Positions 17,971 to 25,716 of a stretch of 64,000 nucleotides of DNA are shown here, one piece after another. Numbering within the stretch: position 1 is the first letter of the stretch; each line of letters starts with the position of its first letter. This DNA comes from Marinicella marina. GTDB lineage: Bacteria; Pseudomonadota; Gammaproteobacteria; Xanthomonadales; Marinicellaceae. The DNA lies in NCBI RefSeq assembly GCF_030065545.1, contig NZ_JASJNC010000003.1, positions 372,001 through 436,000 on the forward strand. The letters run 5' to 3'. The position numbers were made by a program, and so were the translations under genes. The notes beneath the pieces were generated by a model. The model was not told the origin of the DNA. It searched no databases and saw only the letters and a list, made by a program, of their open reading frames with translations.

Positions 17971-18866
17971 CAGGCAGCCTTGGTTTTTTTAAATTTAACT
18001 TTTCGCAGTCGAACATGTTGGTGAAATTGTTGTTGTAATGTGGCACCAAAAGTATCTGGCCAAGGTAACTTGAAGGGTTGTCTATTGATGCTACCTATGG
18101 CCTGTATCTCAACCGCTGTACCGGTTAAAAAGGCACCGTCTGCTGCCATCAATTCATCCGGTGTGAATAACTTTTCATGGACAGTTATGCCATTGGCTGC
18201 TGCCAACTGCATGACTATTGAACGGGTGATACCAGGCAGAATATTGCCTTTAGGCGGGGTAAAAAGTGCACCATCTTTTTGGCAAAATATATTGGCACCA
18301 CTGGCCTCAGCAACATAGCCTTTTTGATCCAATAACAAAGCATCATCAAAGCCCTCGTTATGGGCATCTTTCATGGCTAAAATTGAATTGACATAATGGC
18401 CTGAGACCTTGGCATCAACATGACATGAACGTGGGTCAGGGCGACAATAGGGTGAAACTTTCATGCTCAATTCACCTGCGGCGAAATACTGACTCCAGTC
18501 CCATGCGCAGAGAAACAAGTTGGATTTATTTTCAGCCTGCAGACCCAGTTTTTCCTCAGCATATACCAGTGGCCTGATGTAGGCATCTTGTAAATTGTTC
18601 TTTGCCAATAACTCTTGCGTTAATTGAATCAACTGCTCCACGCTGTAGTCAACATCAAGGTGCATCATCTTGGCTGAATACAACAACCTTTCATAGTGCG
18701 CTTCAGCCCTAAGGATTTGTGCACCCTGATCAGTGGCATAGGCCCGAATGCCCTCAAAGACGCCATTGCCATAATGGAAAGACTGTTGGTACAGACCTGT
18801 TGAAGTGTCTTTGGCCAATTGCCATTGGCCATTAAGGTAAATCACTGTTTCGTTGTTGTAATACAT
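17970..18866 (-). CDS. ilvE: Branched-chain amino acid aminotransferase
   Basis: A 298-residue fold-type IV PLP enzyme for the last transamination to valine, isoleucine and leucine. Seen are [13 protein letters not shown], the segment with the probable PLP lysine [37 protein letters not shown] and [16 protein letters not shown]. It starts at ATG 18866 with AGAGAG upstream and is the first structural gene of the ilv operon, directly after the attenuator. The last residues are basic ([13 protein letters not shown]). Confidence 0.95.
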   Translation of the reverse strand: MYYNNETVIYLNGQWQLAKDTSTGLYQQSFHYGNGVFEGIRAYATDQGAQILRAEAHYERLLYSAKMMHLDVDYSVEQLIQLTQELLAKNNLQDAYIRPLVYAEEKLGLQAENKSNLFLCAWDWSQYFAAGELSMKVSPYCRPDPRSCHVDAKVSGHYVNSILAMKDAHNEGFDDALLLDQKGYVAEASGANIFCQKDGALFTPPKGNILPGITRSIVMQLAAANGITVHEKLFTPDELMAADGAFLTGTAVEIQAIGSINRQPFKLPWPDTFGATLQQQFHQHVRLRKVKFKKTKAA

Positions 18867-18912
18867 CGTTCTCTCTTTTTTTATTTTTGTTGGTTTAAAA
18901 AATTAAAGTAAA

Positions 18913-18945
18913 AAAAAAGCCCTTCTTGGTGAGAAGGGCTTTTTT
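18913..18945 (-). terminator. Attenuator terminator of the ilv operon
   Basis: AAGCCCTTCT (18917-18926) and AGAAGGGCTT (18932-18941) form a perfect 10-bp stem with a 5-base loop, extendable by A-T pairs. In the minus-strand transcript it is followed by about nine U. It lies between the leader peptide (stop at 18970) and ilvE (start 18866), the position of a classical transcription attenuator. It is nearly symmetric, but no plus-strand gene ends here. Confidence 0.82.
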
Positions 18946-18969
18946 GGATTGACCAATTGTTTGCCGAAC

Positions 18970-19047
18970 TCACCACACATGTGGGTCAATAATCACGAGG
19001 ACGATGACGACGATGTTAATGAGTTGAATGTTGGCAAATAAGTTCAT
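18970..19047 (-). CDS. ilvL: ilv operon leader peptide
   Basis: A 25-codon open frame from ATG 19047 to TGA 18970. Fourteen of 25 residues are Ile (6), Val (5) or Leu (3), mostly in the run QLINIVVIVLVII (residues 8-20); it ends DPHVW. The terminator hairpin follows within 25-55 bases. This is the standard arrangement by which ribosome stalling on Ile, Val or Leu codons prevents the terminator from forming. No strong ribosome site is visible before the ATG (an A-rich stretch instead), which is the one weak point. It is a cis-acting sensor, not a functional protein. Confidence 0.87.
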   Translation of the reverse strand: MNLFANIQLINIVVIVLVIIDPHVW

Positions 19048-19302
19048 TTGGATTAATTTTTTCAGTTTATTTTTGTTGTTGTTAATAAAATATTTTGTGT
19101 TCGTTTCGGCATATGTTGTTGCAGCTAATTTTTATTGTCAACAATTATTTTTGGTTTTTTCATGGCGCTGCATGAATACAAAAAAAGTATTTCTTTTTTC
19201 AATTTATTTATGTTAGCTTAAAAAAAGGCGTCCAATTTTTAAGCATAAAAACAGGACAAATCGATCACTTATTAGATTAAAAATAACCAAGAGGAAACCG
19301 TT
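19048..19302. promoter_or_regulatory. Divergent ilv/leu promoter region
   Basis: This 255-base A/T-rich gap separates the ilv leader (minus) from the leu leader (plus) and must hold both promoters. On the minus strand a perfect TTGACA -35 box lies at 19142-19137, but the -10 choices downstream (such as CATATG) are poor. On the plus strand no convincing pair is visible; TATGTT near 19209-19214 is a possible -10. No open frame of interest is seen in the gap. Confidence 0.4.
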
Positions 19303-19413
19303 ATGAAACGGCAACATTATCGACATCATCACACACCTGTAAACAGCTCAACAACCAACCCATCTAACGCCCGCATCATTCTCCTCGACCTCCTCCTCTT
19401 GATTAGAATTTAA
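19303..19413 (+). CDS. leuL: leu operon leader peptide
   Basis: A 36-codon frame with GAGGAA seven bases before the ATG at 19303 and TAA at 19411. Residues 27-33 read LLDLLLL, six leucines in seven codons (CTC CTC GAC CTC CTC CTC TTG), flanked by Ile pairs. leuA begins 147 bases later. This is the expected design of a leucine attenuator. Unusual points are the four His in residues 5-10 (HYRHHH) and the length before the control codons. The frame was found by translating this gap directly. Confidence 0.78.
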   Translation: MKRQHYRHHHTPVNSSTTNPSNARIILLDLLLLIRI

Positions 19414-19560
19414 ACTTCGAATCAAACACTTAAGTCCGTTCTGACACTCAGAACAAACTCATTTAAAAAAACCAAACTGACGTGATTTCTTTCGAAGATT
19501 GAATCTTTGAATACAGGTGAACTGTACCTGCGTTTTACGTCACACAAAGAGGTGATTACC
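19414..19560 (+). promoter_or_regulatory. Structured leu leader RNA between leader peptide and leuA
   Basis: Several pairings are visible: a perfect 7-bp hairpin GTTCTGA-CAC-TCAGAAC (19438-19454), a short AAGAT/ATCTT hairpin near 19494-19506, CAGGT-GAACTGT-ACCTG followed by CGTTTT, and a long-range TGACGT/ACGTCA pairing. The CAGGT hairpin has only four T after it, so it is a weak intrinsic terminator. The region probably holds alternative attenuator structures or hides the leuA ribosome site. Confidence 0.4.
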
Positions 19561-21171
19561 ATGAAACACATTAAAATATTTGATACCACATTAAGGGATG
19601 GCCAACAGTGTCCAGGCGCTGGCATGAGTTACAGTAAAAACATCGAATATGCGCAGTTGGCGGCTAAAATTAACATCGACGTTTTAGAAGCTGGCTTCCC
19701 CAGTGCAAGTACTGAAGACTACAAAATAGTCAACCACATCGCGCAAATGTATGCGCAACAATCACACAGTCCCAAAGTGGCTGCTTTGAGTCAATTACGT
19801 GAAGAGCAAGTGCTGAAAACCATGCAAGCCTTGAGTCCGCTAATACCTTCAAAACGTGCCGTTTTGCATGTTTATTTACCAGTGGCTCCTGAACTGATGA
19901 AAGCCTCTCTGGGCAAATATGCTGAGGATGAACAACAAATCATAAAAGACACCCAAAGCATGATTGAAATGGCAGTGAATGCCGGTTTAGAAGTTGAATT
20001 CAGTCCTGAAGCCTATTCACAAATGGGTAATAATTTTGATTTCACCACTGAGTTAATCAGCACCGCTATTGCCGCAGGTGCCACCACCATTAACTGTCCA
20101 GATACCATTGGGCGTGCCTGTCATCTGCAAGGTGATGATTATTTTGTCAACCACATGAACCAACATGCTGCCATCATGAAACGACGCTTTCCAGATCGAG
20201 ACATCACCTGGTCTGTGCATTGTCATAATGATTTTGGTTTGGCTTTGGATAACAGCATGCGCGCCGTTTTTGATGGCCCAGCAACGCAAGTAGAGGGCTG
20301 TTTTAATGGCATTGGTGAACGGGCCGGTAATGCCGCTTTAGAACAATGCATCATGTACATCAAAACCTTCAGCAGTAAAAAAAATCCAGCCATGACGCGT
20401 TGTCAAAATCGACACATTAGTCAAATTTCAGACTTTGTTGATAAACACATGTTGATCCGCCAACCACACTGGCCCATCAGTGGCGACAATGCAGCCAAGC
20501 ATTCATCTGGCGGCCACACCAACGCCATCCTGAAAAATGCAGAAGTTTACCAACCATTTCCTCCCAGCTCAGTGGGTCAAAACATATCATTTGTCTTCGG
20601 TCCCTTAAGTGGCAGCAACCACGCACAGTCAATCATCCAAAAACATGGCTATGTGTGTGAACCTCAAGAACGTCAAACAATTACCCAGTACATCAAGGAT
20701 TATCACAAAAACCGACGCAAAGGCTTAACCGATGCTGAATTCATGGCAGCTTACTTCAGTTACCGAAAACCGATTGATGTGAAAAAAATTGTGTTTGAAA
20801 ATAAATCACAACAAAAGCACTTTGCCATTGCCGCCAAAGTCTTTGGCGAAGACGAACGCTTTGACATCACATGTCAGGATGATGCCACTGCAACCACCGC
20901 CTTGCATCGATACCTGCGTGAACGTTTTGCTCAATTTCACATCCAATCCTATCGCAGTGAATCCAAAGAACCCGGGCGTCATGCCGAGGCATATGCCACC
21001 ATCAGCATCGCTGTAGGTGATGATTTTTATCAAGGAAAAGCCCATCACCACGACATTGAAACAGCTGCTTTGATGGCTTTGATAGATGCTTTCAACCAGC
21101 ATTTGATTGCCGAACATTACCGCCTAGAAACAGCTCAAGAACCGGCGTTAAAAGTTGCTATGAGGGACTGA
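19561..21171 (+). CDS. leuA: 2-isopropylmalate synthase
   Basis: A 536-residue enzyme that condenses acetyl-CoA with 2-oxoisovalerate, the first committed step to leucine. Motifs: IFDTTLRDGQQCPGAGM at the start, EAGFPSAS, FSPEAYSQMGNNFDF, the metal-binding HCHNDFGLALDN, and GCFNGIGERAGNAALEQ. A C-terminal LeuA regulatory domain spans about 415-536. The usual 'HxSGIHQDG' is replaced by KHSSGGHTNAILKN, marking a divergent LeuA subtype. The ATG at 19561 with GAGGTG upstream is preferred to one 18 codons earlier. First structural gene of the leu operon. Confidence 0.93.
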   Translation: MKHIKIFDTTLRDGQQCPGAGMSYSKNIEYAQLAAKINIDVLEAGFPSASTEDYKIVNHIAQMYAQQSHSPKVAALSQLREEQVLKTMQALSPLIPSKRAVLHVYLPVAPELMKASLGKYAEDEQQIIKDTQSMIEMAVNAGLEVEFSPEAYSQMGNNFDFTTELISTAIAAGATTINCPDTIGRACHLQGDDYFVNHMNQHAAIMKRRFPDRDITWSVHCHNDFGLALDNSMRAVFDGPATQVEGCFNGIGERAGNAALEQCIMYIKTFSSKKNPAMTRCQNRHISQISDFVDKHMLIRQPHWPISGDNAAKHSSGGHTNAILKNAEVYQPFPPSSVGQNISFVFGPLSGSNHAQSIIQKHGYVCEPQERQTITQYIKDYHKNRRKGLTDAEFMAAYFSYRKPIDVKKIVFENKSQQKHFAIAAKVFGEDERFDITCQDDATATTALHRYLRERFAQFHIQSYRSESKEPGRHAEAYATISIAVGDDFYQGKAHHHDIETAALMALIDAFNQHLIAEHYRLETAQEPALKVAMRD

Positions 21172-21173
21172 AG

Positions 21174-22550
21174 ATGCCTGATAATATTGTAGAAAAGATT
21201 TGGCAACAGCATTTAATCAAGCAACAGAACGGCTTCCCCGATATCTTAGGTATTGATTTTGCTTTGTTGCACGAAGTGACTTCCGCTCAAGCTTTTGACA
21301 TGCTTGATGATAAGAATTTGGGCGTATATGATTCCAGCAAGTTCCTGGCGACCATCGATCACAGCATTCCCACCCGCACCAATCGCCATGAAATTCATGA
21401 CCCAACCGCCAAAGCTCAGATTGAATTGCTGCGCAAAAATTGTGCCAAACACAACATACCCATCTGTGATTTAGACAGCACTCGTCAGGGCATAGTTCAT
21501 GTGGTTGGCCCTGAGATGGGTGTCACCCAACCGGGCATGACATTGGTTTGTGGTGATTCACACACCGCCACTCACGGCGCTTTTGGTGCCTTGGCTTTTG
21601 GCATAGGCACATCAACCTTGGCTCATGTTTTTGCCACAGGAGCGATCTTAATGAACCAACCCAAAGTCATGCAAGTGGCGTTCACAGGCGAATTACCCAA
21701 TGGGACTTATGCCAAAGACATGATCATGCATTTGATTGCTGAAATTGGTATCGGTGGAGCCACTCAACACGTGATTGAATACACCGGTGCTGCGGTCAGG
21801 GCCTTGTCCATGGAACAGCGCATGACATTATGTAACATGAGTATTGAATGCGGTGCGATTGCGGGTTTAATTGCACCTGATCAAACCACTTTCGATTACA
21901 TCAAAGATCGACCTTACGCGCCTCAGGGGCCATTGTTTGCACAAGCCGTTGAGTATTGGCAGAGCCTTTGCAGTGAGCCAGACTGCAGCTATGATTCAAC
22001 CATTGAATTGAACATTGCTGAGCTTAAACCGATGATCAGCTGGGGCACCAACCCCCAACAAGCGATTCAAAGTCACCAAAAAACACCCGATGAACACAAT
22101 GCAGCCATGGATTACGTCAAATTAAACACCAATCAAAAGCTGATAGGTACGCCAATCCAATGGGCTTTTATCGGCTCGTGTACCAACGGCCGCATAGAGG
22201 ACTTGCGGATTGTGGCAGATATATTGCGTGACAGAAAAATTGCCACAGCTGTCACCATGTACGTGGTGCCCGGTTCTGAACAGGTGATGCTTCAAGCCAA
22301 AGCAGAAGGTTTAGATCAAATTTTCGAAACGGCTGGTGCTGAATTTCGCCTGCCTGGCTGTTCCATGTGTCTGGGCATGAATGATGACAAAGTGCCTGCT
22401 GGAGCACGTTGTATCAGCACCACCAACCGCAATTTCATAGGGCGACAGGGAACCGGCAGCATCACTCATCTGGCATCACCAGCAACCGTTGCCTACAGCG
22501 CATTGGCCGGTTTTATCTGTACTGAATTCATCCAACACGAGGCTTCATGA
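21174..22550 (+). CDS. leuC: 3-isopropylmalate dehydratase large subunit
   Basis: A 458-residue aconitase-family subunit that, with LeuD, isomerises 2- to 3-isopropylmalate. The 4Fe-4S cysteines lie in GSCTNGR and LPGCSMCLGMN. Other motifs are DHSIPT, VCGDSHTATHGAFGALAFGIGTS and NRNFIGRQG. It starts two bases after leuA and overlaps leuD by four bases (ATGA), so the two subunits are translated together. Confidence 0.97.
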   Translation: MPDNIVEKIWQQHLIKQQNGFPDILGIDFALLHEVTSAQAFDMLDDKNLGVYDSSKFLATIDHSIPTRTNRHEIHDPTAKAQIELLRKNCAKHNIPICDLDSTRQGIVHVVGPEMGVTQPGMTLVCGDSHTATHGAFGALAFGIGTSTLAHVFATGAILMNQPKVMQVAFTGELPNGTYAKDMIMHLIAEIGIGGATQHVIEYTGAAVRALSMEQRMTLCNMSIECGAIAGLIAPDQTTFDYIKDRPYAPQGPLFAQAVEYWQSLCSEPDCSYDSTIELNIAELKPMISWGTNPQQAIQSHQKTPDEHNAAMDYVKLNTNQKLIGTPIQWAFIGSCTNGRIEDLRIVADILRDRKIATAVTMYVVPGSEQVMLQAKAEGLDQIFETAGAEFRLPGCSMCLGMNDDKVPAGARCISTTNRNFIGRQGTGSITHLASPATVAYSALAGFICTEFIQHEAS

Positions 22551-23164
22551 TGATGTATAAAAAAATTGCAAAACACAATATTCAAGGTTTATGTGCGCCA
22601 ATGATGATTGATGACATAGACACTGACATCATCATTCCAGCCCAACACTTGACTCAAACCTCACAGTCTGGATTTGGTCAACATGCATTTGCTCGACTGA
22701 AAAAGGCAAACACTGATTTTGTCTTGAACCAAAAACGCTATCAAGCAGCTAAAATCCTTATAGCTGGTGATAATTTTGGCTGTGGCTCTTCACGTGAGCA
22801 TGCCGTTTGGGCGATACAGGAATTAGGCTTTGAGGCCATCATTGCACCTTCATTTGCCGATATTTTCAGTAATAATGCCAAGAAAAACGGCTTGGTATTG
22901 ATCGAATTAAGCACTGATACTTGTCAACAAATGGCCCAATTTGCTGAAGCTGAAAACCTGTATTTAAGCATAGACCTAGCGACAGCGAACGTCACAAGTA
23001 AACACTTCAACCATGCATTTAATATCAATCCATTCTTTCAATACTGCATCACCCATGGCAGTAATGAGGTTGATTATTTGTTGCAGCACATGGGTCAAAT
23101 CAAAGCCCACAAAACGGCTGCCGTGAATCACTCGCTGTTTATCCAAAATGGGGCATCACAGTGA
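22547..23164 (+). CDS. leuD: 3-isopropylmalate dehydratase small subunit
   Basis: A 205-residue swivel-domain partner of LeuC. It has the typical DDIDTDIIIPAQHL segment and the substrate-loop motif GDNFGCGSSREHAVWAI, then APSFADIFSNNAKKNGL. Length is normal. Several ATG codons cluster at the start (MMMY); the first overlaps the leuC stop. The stop overlaps the GTG of leuB. Confidence 0.96.
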   Translation: MMMYKKIAKHNIQGLCAPMMIDDIDTDIIIPAQHLTQTSQSGFGQHAFARLKKANTDFVLNQKRYQAAKILIAGDNFGCGSSREHAVWAIQELGFEAIIAPSFADIFSNNAKKNGLVLIELSTDTCQQMAQFAEAENLYLSIDLATANVTSKHFNHAFNINPFFQYCITHGSNEVDYLLQHMGQIKAHKTAAVNHSLFIQNGASQ

Positions 23165-24240
23165 GTGAAGCTAAAAATAAGCCACACATTGCGGTGCTGG
23201 CTGGTGACGGCATTGGTCCCGAAGTGATGCAGCAGGCATTGAGGGTGTTACATAAAGTGGCACCAGAAGTTACTTATTCCCACGGCCTGATTGGTGGTGC
23301 TGCCTATGTCAAATACCAACAGCACTTTCCAACTGCCACCAAAAAATTAATCAACCAAGTTGATGCTGTTTTATTTGGGTCAGTAGGGGGGCCCATTGAG
23401 GCCACAGATTCACCCCAATGGCTCAACTGTGAAGTCAATTCAATCCTGGCTCTGCGTAATCACTTGAATTTAAGTGTCAATGTCAGACCAGCCAAGTTTT
23501 ATTCATCATTGGCCAATATCTCACCATTAAAAAATCACTTATTTAATGCTTGTGATGAAATCCTAATTTACCGTGAATTACTCGGAGACATTTATTTTGG
23601 AGACAAACGCAGTTTTAAAGTCGATGGGCAAGTAGTCGCTGAAGACGTAGCCTCTTATAATGAAGCACAAATCAAAACCATTGCGTTGCAAGCATTTGAG
23701 TCCGCGGCACAGAGATCCGGCAAACTCACTTCAGTCGATAAAGCCAATGTGCTCGAAACCTCCAGACTGTGGCGCCAGGTTTTTAATCAAGTGGCAAAAG
23801 ACTACCCTCAAGTCGAGCTGTCTCACATGCTGGTTGACAACTGTGCCATGCAACTGATTCTCAACCCAGCGCAATTTGATGTGATTGCCACCGCCAATTT
23901 ATTTGGTGATATTTTGTCTGATGCAGCCAGTGCTTTACCGGGATCACTGGGGATGATGCCATCAGCCAGTTTCAATGACAAGGGTTTTGGTTTGTATGAA
24001 CCATCTGGTGGCTCAGCCCCAGACATTGCCAATCAAGATGTGGCTAATCCAATGGCACAATTACTGTCACTGGCTATGCTGCTGCGGCATTCGCTCAACA
24101 AAGACGCTGCAGCATCGGCCATCGAACAAGCGATTGAACAGGTGCTGGCGTCAGGTTTTCGCACCCTTGATATCAGCGAAAGTACTTGTCAAACATTGGG
24201 AACCACTGCATTTACCGATCAGGTCTTAAAGCAGCTTTAA
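23161..24240 (+). CDS. leuB: 3-isopropylmalate dehydrogenase
   Basis: A 359-residue NAD-dependent decarboxylating dehydrogenase that gives 2-oxoisocaproate. Motifs: VLAGDGIGPEVMQQALRVL at the N-terminus, LLGDIYFG, the substrate and cofactor region ANLFGDILSDAASALPGSLGMMPSAS, and EPSGGSAPDIANQDVANP. It starts at GTG 23161, which overlaps the leuD stop (GTGA). It is the last gene of the order leuA-leuC-leuD-leuB, in which leuB comes last instead of second as in enteric bacteria. Its 3' end is close to the convergent HxlR gene. Confidence 0.96.
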   Translation: MSEAKNKPHIAVLAGDGIGPEVMQQALRVLHKVAPEVTYSHGLIGGAAYVKYQQHFPTATKKLINQVDAVLFGSVGGPIEATDSPQWLNCEVNSILALRNHLNLSVNVRPAKFYSSLANISPLKNHLFNACDEILIYRELLGDIYFGDKRSFKVDGQVVAEDVASYNEAQIKTIALQAFESAAQRSGKLTSVDKANVLETSRLWRQVFNQVAKDYPQVELSHMLVDNCAMQLILNPAQFDVIATANLFGDILSDAASALPGSLGMMPSASFNDKGFGLYEPSGGSAPDIANQDVANPMAQLLSLAMLLRHSLNKDAAASAIEQAIEQVLASGFRTLDISESTCQTLGTTAFTDQVLKQL

Positions 24241-24249
24241 AACTTGTAT

Positions 24250-24687
24250 CTAGTTCACCGTTTCGACATGGCACTTTTGCCGGTATTCCTGTTTCACGAT
24301 GTCAACCGCATCATCAAAACGGTGTTCTAAATAATGCATGATTTTCTCTGAAAGCAATGTTTCAGAATCATGTTTTCCACTCCACTTGATCAGGTGCAAG
24401 ATCGCTGGAACCAAATCCAAACCTTTGGTGGTCAGGTGATACAGCTTCTGGCGGCCGTTGTTGGGGTCCTTACATTGTGTAATTAAATCATGTTGGGTCA
24501 GTTTTTTGAGGCGATTGGCTAAGATGTTGGTGGCCATGCCCTCATCACTCTCGATGAATTGTTTGTACTGACAACAGCCCTTGAACAGCATGTCTCTGAT
24601 GATCAGAAAGCTCCATTTATCACCGAGTATTTCCAACACGTATGTCATCGGACAGACGGTCATTTTATATGTGGTATTTTTGGTCAT
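24250..24687 (-). CDS. HxlR family transcriptional regulator
   Basis: A 145-residue winged-helix regulator. The family signature is clear: CPMTYVLEILGDKWSFLIIRDML, then FIESDEGMATNILANRLKKLTQHDLI, then DPNNGRQKLYHLTTKGLDLVPAI. The Cys in CP is often redox-sensitive in this family, and a CC pair (FKGCCQYKQF) adds two more. The ATG at 24687 is preferred to a TTG five codons upstream. It faces a divergent membrane-protein gene across a palindrome, so autoregulation and control of that neighbour are likely. Confidence 0.9.
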   Translation of the reverse strand: MTKNTTYKMTVCPMTYVLEILGDKWSFLIIRDMLFKGCCQYKQFIESDEGMATNILANRLKKLTQHDLITQCKDPNNGRQKLYHLTTKGLDLVPAILHLIKWSGKHDSETLLSEKIMHYLEHRFDDAVDIVKQEYRQKCHVETVN

Positions 24688-24707
24688 GGCTAAATAATAC
24701 AAATATT

Positions 24708-24724
24708 ACTTGCATTTTACAAGT
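24708..24724. promoter_or_regulatory. Probable HxlR operator
   Basis: ACTTG-CATTTTA-CAAGT is a perfect 5+5 inverted repeat with a 7-base spacer. The flanks (AAATATT... and ...ATTTAA) partly extend the symmetry. It lies 21 bases upstream of the HxlR start and 51 bases upstream of the divergent gene, where a dimeric winged-helix protein would control both. Confidence 0.5.
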
Positions 24725-24774
24725 ATTTAATTAAACTGGGAATTACTTTCATTATGCAAGCAATCGAGGTTACC

Positions 24775-25227
24775 ATGAAAATATATCTGCTTTTCTCGAC
24801 CCTATCATTCATTTTGATTTCATTTTTGATTGATTTGATGATGTCTAATAATCCGGGTTTCACCACCTATGCTGGATTCAACGGTTTATTGAGCACACAC
24901 CTTTTTTCTGTTAAAAACACCATAATCTGGGGCATTGAAGGACTGGCCCTGAGTTTTGCTGCTTACCTTTATGTGATGCCCAAAACAGCCTTATCTGATG
25001 GATTCAGATTTGGGTTAATAACAGGCTTGATGTTTGTCTTAATCTTGCTGTTTAACATGATGTTCCAATATGACTACAGTAATTATCCTTTTTTTAGTGA
25101 CTCACTGTTGCCATTGGTTATATTACAACTGATTGGTTTTGCTGTGAATGGCTGGATTTTTGGTTTGATGTTTGAATTGTTTTCTACCAATCAAAAGTAC
25201 ACCATCAGAATATGGTCTATTGCATAA
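24775..25227 (+). CDS. Four-helix membrane protein of unknown function
   Basis: A 150-residue protein with four hydrophobic segments (about 2-21, 41-62, 73-94 and 108-132), probably an inner-membrane protein. I recognise no family motif. GAGG six bases before the ATG at 24775 sets the start, seven codons after an earlier ATG. It is divergent from the HxlR regulator and shares its palindrome, so it is the most likely target. Small four-helix proteins next to HxlR genes are often stress- or detoxification-related; that is only a guess. Confidence 0.65.
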   Translation: MKIYLLFSTLSFILISFLIDLMMSNNPGFTTYAGFNGLLSTHLFSVKNTIIWGIEGLALSFAAYLYVMPKTALSDGFRFGLITGLMFVLILLFNMMFQYDYSNYPFFSDSLLPLVILQLIGFAVNGWIFGLMFELFSTNQKYTIRIWSIA

Positions 25228-25396
25228 ATTCGACCATAAACAGAGACAACCATTGATTCAATCAAAAGCATTTTTTCAGTAGAGTGAGTTAGTCTGGCTT
25301 AGACATAAGCATACGCTGACTGTTGTTACCTGATAGATTGAAAACCTCTAGGTACTGAATTGCTTTCTCAAAAAAACTATTTTCTTATTTGTGCTG

Positions 25397-25405
25397 TGCT
25401 ATATT
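25397..25405 (+). promoter_or_regulatory. Possible extended -10 promoter of the secreted-protein pair
   Basis: TGCTATATT at 25397-25405 is one mismatch from an extended -10 box and lies 37 bases before the GTG at 25442. The preceding 170 bases (25228-25396) hold no gene that I can see. Confidence 0.35.
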
Positions 25406-25441
25406 AATGATTGCAAAGACTCGCTGAGGGGAATAATCAAA

Positions 25442-25705
25442 GTGAAGGCAACAAGCATAACAACTTGGGCACTGGTGGCATTAACAATCAGTCCTGCCCA
25501 GTCGGGTGACGATTATGAAATCACCCAATCCACTATACAAGCTTCTGGCGGCACTGCCTCTGGCTCAACATATGAAGTCAAGGGCAGCGTTGGTCAATCC
25601 GAAGCATCATCCTTTGTTACAGGTGGCATCTATGTCATCAATGGTGGCATATGGTCTGCCTCCAGCAACAATGACATCATATTTAAGAACGGCTTTGATA
25701 ATTAA
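25442..25705 (+). CDS. Small secreted glycine-rich protein with C-terminal IFKNGF tail
   Basis: An 87-residue exported protein from GTG 25442 (GAGGGG ten bases upstream). Residues 1-21 form a signal peptide. The mature part reads YEITQSTIQASGGTASG, then YEVKGSVGQ, then TGGIYVINGGIW. From memory this matches a short beta motif ('STIDGGGG-S-GGxYxLxGTIGQ...GGxYxLxGGFW') seen in many secreted proteins of unknown role. It ends NNDIIFKNGFDN, the tail shared with three other exported proteins here. Its stop overlaps the first possible ATG of the next gene, so the two form a unit. Confidence 0.68.
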   Translation: MKATSITTWALVALTISPAQSGDDYEITQSTIQASGGTASGSTYEVKGSVGQSEASSFVTGGIYVINGGIWSASSNNDIIFKNGFDN

Positions 25706-25716
25706 TGGGGAACAAA

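Noticed and set aside
18900-18950. ilv hairpin read as a plus-strand terminator
   Set aside because: No plus-strand gene lies upstream; the hairpin follows a minus-strand leader peptide and precedes ilvE.
19028-19216. 62-codon hydrophobic plus-strand frame in the ilv/leu gap
   Set aside because: The T-rich sequence gives Phe and Leu by chance, it overlaps the ilv leader region antisense, and no ribosome site is seen.
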